From NCBI GenBank assembly GCA_030685235.1, contig MU839090.1, forward strand, positions 62,001 through 126,000: 64,000 bases of DNA. Reading direction: 5' to 3'. Shown piece by piece: positions 54,901-64,000 of the stretch. The DNA is from Copromyces sp. CBS 386.78. Lineage: Eukaryota > Ascomycota > Sordariomycetes > Sordariales > Sordariaceae. The notes below the pieces were generated by a model, which saw nothing but the letters and a program-made list of their open reading frames with translations, ran no database searches and was not told where the DNA came from. The position numbers and the translations under genes were made by a program. Each line of letters begins with the position of its first letter. The stretch's first letter is position 1.

Positions 54901-57900
54901 ATATGGACGAGGACATTGGGCCCACTGACACGCACATGGGAGGCGGAACTGTCTATCACCTCGATACGAATCTCAATGATATGGAGGGCATTTTGACCAA
55001 GCCTCAGCCCATGACACCCCTGGACAACAGCATATCAATGCGGCGCGAATCAGAAAAGATGATCGTCCCGATCACGGCAGAGCCGGAGGGCGCATGGGCT
55101 GCCCCGGACAGTTGGGCAGTGCGCGACAACAAAAAGTCTCTCGCCACTCAAGCCTTCGAAAGTGAAGAATTGGGCTCACGTCAACCTACTGAAGAAAAAG
55201 AGAAAAAGAGCAACTATTATATTCGCGTCTTCAGGTCGGATAGCACCTGGACTACGCTGACTCTGCCCTTGACTGCGACAGCTGAGGACGTTATCTTGGG
55301 AGTGGCGAAAAAGACGTATCTACCTCCAGGCGCCCAGGACAGCTACTCTCTCCTTATCAAGAAGCACGATTTGTTCAGGGTCTTGGGTAGCGCCGAGCAA
55401 CCTTTGAGGTTACAAAAGCGACTATTTCAGCAGATAGGTTACCAAGAAAAGGATGGCATTGACGAAATTGGTCGGGAAGACAACAGTTACATATGTCGAT
55501 GGGTATTCCTCAAGGAGAAGGAGGCCGACATACACCTGCTCTCACAGGACCTCAATTTCAGGAACCAGAAGCTCAATCACGTTGACTTGTCTGGGCGCAA
55601 CCTAATAACCATCCCAGTACCATTATACCGCAAGGCATCAGAGATCGTATCCCTCAACCTGTCCAGAAACCTGTCCTTAGATGTCCCAAGAGACTTCATA
55701 CAGGCTTGCACTTCTCTTCGGGACATCAAATACAACAACAACGAAGCGCAGGCCTTGCCCAAGAGCTTCGCCACAGCCAGCAAGCTTACCTACCTAGATG
55801 TGTCAAACAATCGCCTCCAAGATCTGGATCAGAGCGATCTGAGCAAGTTAACGGGCCTGCTCAAGCTAAACCTCGCCAACAACTGTCTGCGCAATCTTCC
55901 CCCAACCCTTGGAGCCTATAAATCACTACGGACACTTAATATATCTTCCAACTTCCTCGACGTCTTCCCTTCGTTCATCTGTGAACTGGAAACCATCGTC
56001 GACCTAGACCTCAGTTTCAATTCGATCAACAACCTTCCAGATAACCTGAAGAAGTTGAGAAACCTTGAGAAGTTTGTCATCACCAACAACCGACTGTCCG
56101 GGCCCATATCCGAGAGCGTGCGGGACCTCGTCAGCCTACGGGAGTTGGACATCAAATATAACCAAATCAGTACCATCGACGTCCTTTCTGACCTACCTCG
56201 GTTGGAGATCTTATCGGCCGATCACAACCAGATCTCCAAATTTTGTGGGTCATTTGAGAGACTTCGGAGCTTAAAGCTCAACTCGAATCCGATCGTCAAG
56301 TTTGAAGTCAAAGCACCTGTTCCCACCCTCAAGATCCTCAACCTGTCCAATGCCCAGTTAGCGAGCATCGACGAATCAATCGACAACCTTATGAACCTTG
56401 AGAGGTTGATACTCGATTCCAATTACTTCGTCTCCTTACCAAACCAAATCGGTAACCTTAAGAGACTTGATCACCTCAGTATGGCGAATAACCATCTAGG
56501 AGAGCTTCCTCCCGAAATCGGCTGCCTAACGGAGCTCCGCACGTTGGACGTCCACGGAAATAACATGCGCAAACTTCCGAACGAGATTTGGTGGGCGAAC
56601 AAGCTCGAACATCTTAATGCATCCTCCAACATCTTGACAGAGTTCCCCAAGCCTGCATCGCGTGCACCACAAGCGCCAGGAGAATCTAGCCCGTCACCGG
56701 GCTCGTATCCCTTCCCGAATGGCAAGCAGAACGGGCTCAGTTCGCGGACACCCAGTGTGGACGACCTTAATGGGGATGCGTCGCGACGCCCTAGTCAGGC
56801 TTCTAGCACACTCCTCGGCGTTTCCGTTTCACCCGTGCCATCAGGACCCGACAATAGGAAGAGCTCGGTATCGCTTTATGGCAAAGGAGGGCGCAAGACC
56901 TCCGTCGTGTCACGAACTACGACGCAGAGCAGCTCTGGAGTAATAACCCCGGTCAACGGCTCTAGGAAAGACTCCAGTCTGTCTTATCGATTTACCCACA
57001 CGTTTTCGGGATCCTTGAAGAACCTTTATCTTGCGGACAACCAGCTAGATGACGACGTCTTCGAGGAGCTCAAACACCTTCCTGAACTTCGGCTTCTGAA
57101 CCTTTCCTGCAACGATTTGAGCGACATGCCCCAAGGCACGATCAGGTCATGGCCTCAACTCGTGGAGTTGTATCTTTCTGGCAATGAGCTTACTAGTTTA
57201 CCTGCAGAGGACTTCCTTGAGGAGCACTGCCTCTTACAGACTCTGCACATCAACGGTAACAAGTTTATCAACCTTCCCGCTGAAATATCGAGGGCGAAGA
57301 AGCTTCAGGTTCTGGATTGTAGTAGCAACAACCTGAAATACAACGTCACCAATGTGCCCTACGATTGGAACTGGAACTTCAACCGCGATTTGCGGTACTT
57401 GAACCTTTCTGGCAACAAGCGACTGGAAATCAAGAACAACTACCGTCAACCTCAGAGCTACAGAGACGATGATTTTGCCGATACAGACTTCTCGAAGCTG
57501 ACGAATCTTCGTGTGCTTGGGTTGATGGAAGTAACCCATACTTTGCCCAACATCCCTGACCAAACGGAAGATCGCCGTGTCAGAACCTCCGAAATGAAGG
57601 CCGGTGCTTACCTACCATACGGTATGGCGGACACGTTGGGCAAAAACGAGCACTTGTCTCTCTTCGACCTTGTCGTACCTCGCTTGGGCTCTGTGGAAAC
57701 TGATACGCTCGTGGCCTTGTTCGATGGCAAGGAGCTCAGCACTGGTGGTTCGAAGATTGCCAAATTTCTCTATGAAGAGTTTAGCAGACTGTTCATACTG
57801 GAGCTAGAGAAGGTCAAAGGGAAGCCGAACGAGACTCCGGTGGATGCCTTGAGACGTACTTTCTTGTCTGTCAACAAGCTTTTGATGAGCCTCTCTAACA

Positions 57901-59925
57901 ACGCAGACGAAAGGGGGCTTGACTCACACGCTGGCAGGAATTACATGCACACGGTTTTGACCAAGGAAGACCTTAACTCGGGCTGCGTGGCTACCGTTGC
58001 TTACTTGAGCGAGCTGAAGCTGTACGTTGCCAACGTTGGCGACGTACAGGGTATGCTCATCCAAGCCAACGGTTCCTTCAAGATGCTGACCAAAAAGCAT
58101 GACCCGGCGGATCCAGTTGAGCGCAGCCGCATCCGAAATGCTGGAGGCTGGGTTTCGCGCAATGGACGACTAAACGATGTTCTCAACGTGTCCCGTGCGT
58201 TCGGTTATACTGAGCTGTTACCAGCAGTGCAGGCAGCGCCTGAGATCACCGAGCATACCATTGATGACAAAGATGAGACAGTGCTCATTGCCAGCAAGGA
58301 GTTATGGGAGCATCTTCGGCCAGAACTGATCGTGGATGTGGCACGCGAGTGTCGCAGCGATTTGATGCAGGCGTCTCAGAAGCTTCGCGACCTCGCTATA
58401 GCCTATGGGTCAACCAACAAGCTCTTGATCATGATGATTGGTGTGGCCAACCTAAAGCAACGACAAGCGCAGCGATTCAAGGGACAGTTTAATTCTGCTT
58501 TCTCCATGCCGCAAGATGATCCTAGTCATGCGCCGCCGAGCGGGAACAAGAGAAGGAAGGTGAGGGCCGAAGGACCCCTGGACTCGAATCTCATACGCCT
58601 TAATGCGGAAGTCCCGGCTCCTACAGGCCAGCTGTCCATCGTGTTCACCGATATCAAGAACTCGACACAGCTATGGGAGAACTATCCCGAAGCCATGAGG
58701 TTGGCGATCAAGCTACACAACGATGTGATGCGTCGCCAGCTGCGGATGATTGGTGGGTTCGAGGTCAAAACAGAAGGAGACGCATTCATGGTTTCTTTCC
58801 CCACGGCTACGTCTGCCTTGTTGTGGTGCTTTGCCGTGCAAATGAAGCTGTTGTCTGTGGATTGGCCTCCTGAAGTTCTAAGCAACAGCAGCTGCCAGCC
58901 TACTTACGACCGAAACAACAACCTCATTACACGAGGTCTCTCAGTTCGCATGGGTGCTCACTGGGGTGAGCCCCTAGCTGAGCCTGATCCGGTCACGAGA
59001 CGAATGGACTACTATGGACCTATGGTCAACAAGGCTTCTCGTATCTCCGCTGTCGCTGACGGTGGACAGATTACAGTGTCGTCGGATTTCATTACGGAGA
59101 TTCACCGATGCCTTGAAACCTACAAGGAGCCGGTTGATGTTGATGAGGATTACCTTGAGGATGATCCTGCTGCGAAGGCCATCCGGGCGGAGCTCCGGGC
59201 ACTGAGCAGCCAAGGGTTTGAAGTCAAGGACATGGGCGAGAAGAAGCTCAAAGGTCTTGAGAATCCTGAGCTCGTATACTCGGTGTACCCTCATGCTCTT
59301 GTGGGCAGGACGGAACAACACCTTGCCCATGCCGAGAGCACTCAGAACCCGGCAGCAGTGCAGCCCCCTGGCGGCCTGGCAGCGCCTAAGCCGGCTACTA
59401 TGGATCCCGCCAGCGAGATACAGTTTGAGCCGGAGACGATCTGGGGGTTGTGGCGTGTTGCGTTGCGCCTTGAGATGCTGTGCAGCACGCTCGAGGAGCC
59501 AAATTCCCGCGGACTTCAGGCACCAGAGACCGAGCTATTGGAGCGCATGAAGCAAAGGGCGGGAGAGGTTACGGACCACTTTCTTCTTAACTTCATGGAG
59601 CACCAAATCAGCCGGATTGAGGTATGTTGAACCCTAACAAGACCTTCACGACAGATCAAGAGACTAACATTTCCATTCACAGACATGCATCACTTCGCTC
59701 ACCGTTCGTCACATAGCAATCGGCAGCGGACCCATCACTAAGCTGAACGATCTTCGGGCGCCCATAAAAGATGTCCTCAGCACTCTCAAGGAACAGATGG
59801 AAGAGCTTGCGCGATACAAGACGAAATATGGAGCTCTGGACCAAGCTGACACCGATGGTGCCACTGACAACAACTCAAGCGGTGACGCTGACACGCTGGA
59901 TGGAAGTGATACAGAGCAAGAATAA
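51983..59925 (+). CDS. cr-1: Adenylate cyclase
   Basis: Makes cAMP from ATP at the plasma membrane and controls growth and conidiation. Four exons, 51983-52269, 52538-53546, 54243-59621 and 59683-59925, give about 2,305 residues, close to the roughly 2,300 known for Neurospora cr-1. Order: disordered Ser/Pro/Gln-rich N-terminus (1-740) with a His/Gln tract; Ras-association-like domain (about 754-833, YYIRVFRSDSTWTTLTLPL); two leucine-rich repeat blocks (about 875-1230 and 1355-1530) separated by a Ser-rich linker; PP2C-like domain (about 1552-1839, CVATVAYLSELKLYVANVGD); class III catalytic domain (about 1890-2115, LSIVFTDIKNSTQLWENYP, with the metal-binding Asp), and a C-terminal segment. 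Upstream and intron sequences show nothing else coding. Exon joins are all in frame. The ATG at 51983 is the first in frame. Confidence 0.95.
53990..54013. repeat. (CAA)n microsatellite inside cr-1 intron 2
   Basis: About eight tandem CAA units within the 696-base second intron of cr-1. Confidence 0.85.
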
Positions 59926-61378
59926 TCAACCAATCAATCGTATCACCATCCGCTCGCTTGCTGCTGGTATGAGAAGAAAGTGGAAAGCAAAAATAAACAC
60001 GCTCCTGCATCGAACTAACTATTACACAACATACCTACATAGCATAATTCACAACACGGCACGGGGCCTTGGTCACAGCCAACTTCAACAACTGTTTTTC
60101 ATCGTCCAAATTTGGCACATCCTACTACCTACCATCACGCATCGCATCGCATCGCTACTTGGATATCATCAGGTGGCATTGTTTCTAACATCCTTTGGGA
60201 ATATGTTTTTTTTTTTTTTTTCCCCTCTGTTGCTCATGAAGGGTTGGGTTAGGTTAGGATAGGATAGGCGCAAAGTGGGTTTATTACGTTTCTCCTAAAC
60301 GTTCAGTTCAAAGACCTATTCCATTTTGTTGTTCGTCTCTACTATTACTAGCGTAAATACCCAATTATCCTCTTCATCATATTGCCTGTTCGTTGTTTGC
60401 TGTTCATCGCTTTTAAGTCTTGGATGATCTGTTTTGAGATGAGGTGACGTGCAGTGCTAAGTTGGAAGTTGGAAAGGAGGAAGGTCGGACTGGGACTTCC
60501 GACTGGTTCGGTTTATTTTGTCGTTTTCCCTTTTAGTTCGTCTGAGTAAGTTCGCGCCTGTACTGTGATAGGCATTCTGCGTGTTCAAAAAGTTCAACTT
60601 GTAGTATATATCTTCTTTATTGGCAGCTCTGTTCGAACTAGGAATGACGGGATTGTTCTTCTCTTTTGGCTTATCACACTTCAGGACAGAGAGTTCGAAG
60701 TTGAGAAGGAAATTGGAAATGGGAAGAGTAGGAGGAGTGTTTCAGGTATCGTTATTCGAGTAGTGTACAAGAGATAGTGTTAGTGAGGGGGGGCATGAGA
60801 AGAGGTAGAGGTGTTTTCAATTTGTCAATCCAAATTCGTGAAAAATGCCTTGTCTGAACTTGTGAGGCCTGGGGTAGCCACTGCGAAAAGGGGCTTACAT
60901 CAATTCATCCCCTCCTCTGATTGGCCACCCATTGGAGGGAAGTACGTACCCCCCCTTGCCTGCCCCGGAACCCTCGAGTTCATGACAGACTTGCTCCACA
61001 GTGACATGACAGCTCCCACTTGAGTGCAAGTTGCCCGCCTGCAACCAAAGCTCCTTGTCCGTCACTCCTGGCACGGCATAGGCACGCCTGCGACACTACA
61101 TACAAACGACGACAGTCTGGCCAGGAACGAACGAGGCCCTTGGACAATATACACGTCAATCGACTAGTTCAAGCCCACCGGCTAGGACTGCCATTCGTCG
61201 ATCGATCGAATACCCGCCGATTGCCCTGCCACCCGAGCGCCCGTCCGCCCGCCGCCTCAGAAATACGAGCTGAAATAACACACAACCGACCGACCGACTG
61301 CGTGCGCGCGCCGCCAACGAGAGATCAGAAACAACCCGTGACCAACCGACGGCGACTTCGCCCACAAACCCCGTCAAG
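59926..61378. other. Intergenic region between cr-1 and YOS1
   Basis: About 1.45 kb: the cr-1 3' flank, a T-run near 60206-60222 and the YOS1 leader. No gene is seen. Confidence 0.5.
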
Positions 61379-62138
61379 ATGTTGATCTTCGGAAACCTCA
61401 TCTATGTCTCCTGCCTGTTGATCAACGCTATTGCCATCCTCTCTGAGGATAGGTTTCTTGCTAGGAGTATGTTACCCTATGTCCTTTGCTTTGTTGCGCT
61501 GCTGTTCTGCTGCTCGGCGGCTGTGGTGCTTGCTTGGTGATGGGTTGGGATAGGAAGGAATGGGATGGGAAGAGTTCAGATGGAGGGGATGGGAGGGGAC
61601 GCCAGGCGCTTCCAAGCTGTCTGGATGGTTCGGTTTGAATGGGCTGGACTGTATAAGACTGGATGGATTGCCAGCAGATATATCGACGACGACAGATCGG
61701 GGCTGATGAGCAGGAGAACATCAACTGCTCGGACACGCTGTGGATGACAGAGAAGGGGGAGGAACCACCGCACCCACCACGACCATCCATCCCCATCATC
61801 ATCAACAACCACACCCAAAAGAAGCAGACAGCCAAGCGCACAACAATCACACAAAACCGATCACAGCTAACCTTCTCTCTCTCATTCTCGATAGTTAACT
61901 TCTCCCCTTCCTCCTACGATCCCGCCTTCGGCCAAAGCGCAGATGCCTCCGTCCAGGCCAAGATCATGAACCTGATCGCGAGCGTACGGACGTTGATGAG
62001 GAGTACGTATATACATGCATACATGATCACCATACCCAGGTGACTAGAAAGCGATAGCTGACCCTTGGATGATATGGTTTAGTACCCCTGATTGTCGTCA
62101 ACACATTAATCATAATATACGAGCTGGTGCTTGGTTAA
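61379..62138 (+). CDS. yos1: YOS1/IER3IP1-type ER-Golgi transport protein
   Basis: Subunit of the Yip1-Yif1-Yos1 complex needed for COPII vesicle transport from ER to Golgi. Three exons, 61379-61466, 61895-62002 and 62083-62138, give 83 residues, the normal length. Two hydrophobic helices frame the protein: LIYVSCLLINAIAIL at the N-terminus and PLIVVNTLIIIYELVLG at the C-terminus. Between them the conserved motif SEDRFLAR ends exon 1 and KIMNLIASVRTLMR ends exon 2. Intron 1 is 428 bases, unusually long for this window; intron 2 is 80. Both split codons after the first base. The short stretch after LARSINFSPSSYDPAFGQSA is variable in the family. Identification rests on the two-helix layout plus the SEDRFLAR motif. 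Confidence 0.87.
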
Positions 62139-63113
62139 GCGTCCTTTGATGGACGGCACCCCCTTAAAAGAGTATGGGTACCGAAGCTGGGGAGCGGAGA
62201 GAGACAGGGAAACAGGCCAGAAATGCGAAAGATCGGAGAGGAAGACGAGGAGAGGAATCGAAGTGTCAAGAGAGTCGGGGATGACGATTGACTGGCATAA
62301 AAAGAAAGGGTCGAGTCGATACATATACATATGAAAGTGCTATGGCTCGTAACAACAACTGTACCTCGTGGGCTGAAAGAAGGGAGATGATAATGCACCG
62401 CATAGATAGATATATAAATCACGTAATCTGCTATGACGTCGCGCGCGCATGATGGGTGTGAGGATGGCTAGAATTTGGAGAAGGGACTTCAGAAGTCACA
62501 TTGCATATTTGCTGATATATAGCACCAGTTTACAGGAGGGTATCAAAGGAGTGAAATCCCCGAGGTTTATTCATCTTTTTTTTTTTAAAAATTGTTTAGA
62601 TCCTCACTGTCCTATCGCGCATTGCCCATCCACCTCATTCATATTGAGCCATTTCATGTTGGCAGCCCGTCAATAGAATACTGGTAATAGTAACCGTGAA
62701 GGAGCGTAGAGAAGTGAAAGCCTGGCAAACACACACACACACACATTCTGTTTCCATTCTGGTCCGGTCACCAGACCGGTTTTGTCCAGATACCATAAAT
62801 ACCACAAAGACCAATTCATACGATGTCCACATAACCCAGTCTTGTCGATCAATACCGTGATACCTTTTCGTCCTTGCTGGAAACTGATGGGAAATTGCAG
62901 CCTCAATTTTGGTAATGTAGTCGAAAACCCAACCTTCCCAACGCCATGTGGTAAAGAGAAAAAAAAAGAAACCGAGTGATATCATGTACAAGTAGTAGAA
63001 AAGATGCCCAGATGAACCTTGGAGATGAAGGGCCCATCCGCCTTGAAATCACAAACTTTCAGGAGATGTGTGAAAATAGGAACCTAGGTGGGAAGAGAAA
63101 GTAAAGCAAAGAA
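62139..63113. other. Intergenic region between convergent genes
   Basis: About 975 bases with a (CA)9 microsatellite near 62731-62748 and an A/T-rich run near 62577-62590. No gene is seen. Confidence 0.5.
62731..62748. repeat. (CA)n dinucleotide microsatellite
   Basis: About nine CA units in the 3' flank region between YOS1 and the BTB gene. Confidence 0.8.
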
Positions 63114-64000
63114 CTACGCTTGGGAGTCATCCTCCTTGCCGGAGCTTTGTGGGGTATCGTGTTGTGTATCTTGTTGTGTGTCGTGTTGGGTGCTGCTAAC
63201 GGGAATCAGTTAGAGACACCATTCTCCGACCTTGCGTTGAGGATAGAGGTCAGAGGTCGTCAGGGTAGAGCAACTTACGAAGAAGCAACCGAAAGATCAT
63301 CAACATGATTACACAACGCCACAAACAAGTCAAAGAACAGATCACTGCCGCCGTGAAACATCTCCAGCTGCATGGTGCCGCTGCACTTGAACGTGTTGCG
63401 GCCGCGGATGATGAGCGCGAGGTAGTGAGCCCGGAGCTTGGAGTCAGTGTCGGGAGTGTTGGCGTAGGCGTAGCGGGCTGAGGTCAGAATGGTGCTGGCC
63501 ATTATTCCGCATTCTGCAATTGCATTCGGGTTTTTTTAAGTCAGTCTAGTTTAGCAATGAGCAGGATCAAAGAGAAATGGAGAGACGTTGGCAGCTTGTA
63601 AGTAAACGAAGTGAACAACTTACGAAGACCTTGCTTCCTCAGCGCAATCCTCTTCATCTCTTCCAACCCATATTTCTCCCCCGCACAGTAAATCACCGTA
63701 TCCTTCAACACCTCACCATCCACCGAGTGATGATAAATGGTAGGAGCCTCCCGTCCTGCACCGCCGTTCCTCCTTGCTGATGCTACTGGTAACTGTTCCA
63801 ATTCCAACGTGTTCAGTTTCTTATCGTGAACGAGGCGGGGATGGTAGTCGCCTTTGTAGAGGTACTCAAGCACCGAGGAGAATATCTCGGGTTCCTCTTG
63901 GGGAAGCAAGATTCGCTTGGGTTCGCCAGCGGAAAATTGAGTGTCAAGGACGTTTTTGAAGAACGGGGAAGCGGATAGCACGTTTTCGTGGGCGGCGAAG
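63114..64000 (-). CDS. BTB/POZ-domain protein (N-terminus beyond right edge)
   Basis: Minus-strand gene entering from the right edge. Visible exons: 64000-63624, 63513-63279 and 63195-63114, all joined in frame by GT-AG introns, ending at TAG 63114-63116. The first readable residues, FAAHENVLSASPFFKNVLD, are the central BTB helix-turn motif (H-x-x-V-L-x-A-x-S-x-x-F). It continues LPQEEPEIFSSVLEYLYKGD, the usual end of the fold, then a longer helical region (KYGLEEMKRIALRKQGL) with TILTSARYAYANTPDTDSKL. This layout matches the large fungal BTB family, many with no known partner; cullin-3 adaptors and nuclear regulators share the fold. The C-terminus is Gln/Asp/Thr-rich. Intron 2 ends in TTAGCAG, offering two acceptors 3 bases apart that both keep the frame. 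Confidence 0.8.

Noticed and set aside
1..64000. CRISPR array, prophage, toxin-antitoxin or other bacterial-type system
   Set aside because: No direct-repeat/spacer structure is present. The introns, RIP signature and gene content are those of a filamentous fungus.
1..64000. Secondary-metabolite gene cluster around the acyltransferase or GFA-type gene
   Set aside because: No synthase, P450, methyltransferase or pathway regulator is adjacent. The neighbours are housekeeping or unknown genes.
1..64000. Dispersed Neurospora 5S rRNA gene
   Set aside because: No sequence resembling 5S rRNA with its internal control region was noticed while reading either strand. A search would be needed to exclude a diverged copy.

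Overview
This window is nuclear DNA of a filamentous ascomycete, almost certainly Neurospora or a very close Sordariales relative. Genes are compact and intron-poor, with short GT-AG introns carrying CTAAC-like branch sites, and intergenic regions are roomy. One 3.5 kb block (about 28.43-31.92 kb) carries the footprint of repeat-induced point mutation (RIP): CpA and TpG are almost gone, TpA is in excess and CpG is kept. The gene at 51.98-59.93 kb is a fungal adenylate cyclase of about 2,305 residues with the Neurospora cr-1 architecture.

Layout, left to right: the last codons of an MPDU1-like dolichol-sugar utilisation protein; choline sulfatase with a five-unit minisatellite in its N-terminus; an intron-containing tRNA-like pol III gene; Mediator subunit MED8; a 170 bp inverted-repeat MITE-like element; a 2EXR-type fungal protein; an acyltransferase-3 membrane protein; a four-exon GFA/CENP-V-type zinc protein; tRNA-Cys(GCA); a secreted Ser/Thr-rich protein; the RNase P/MRP subunit Rpp1/p30; a zinc-ribbon protein; an RMD1/RMD8 (DUF155) membrane protein; and a GH125/Mug157 alpha-mannosidase-like protein. 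After the RIP-mutated transposon come a Tgl1/Yeh-type lipase, the peroxisomal AAA ATPase PEX6, a thioredoxin-fold (SH3BGR-like) protein, the MoaD-type subunit of molybdopterin synthase, dynamitin (dynactin p50), an RTC4-domain protein, cr-1, YOS1, and a BTB-domain protein cut by the right edge.

The genes are mostly single housekeeping loci on both strands. There is no sign of a secondary-metabolite cluster, a CRISPR array or a defence island, and I found no convincing new multi-gene system. The points most worth a second look are the long-TIR RIP-mutated DNA transposon, the MITE-like element, the tRNA-like gene without an assignable anticodon, the MoaD-type protein ending Ser-Gly instead of Gly-Gly, the AHSQG nucleophile elbow of the lipase, and the leader and long intron of cr-1. 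Exon boundaries were read by eye from splice signals and frame continuity. No similarity search was run, so family names rest on recognised motifs.
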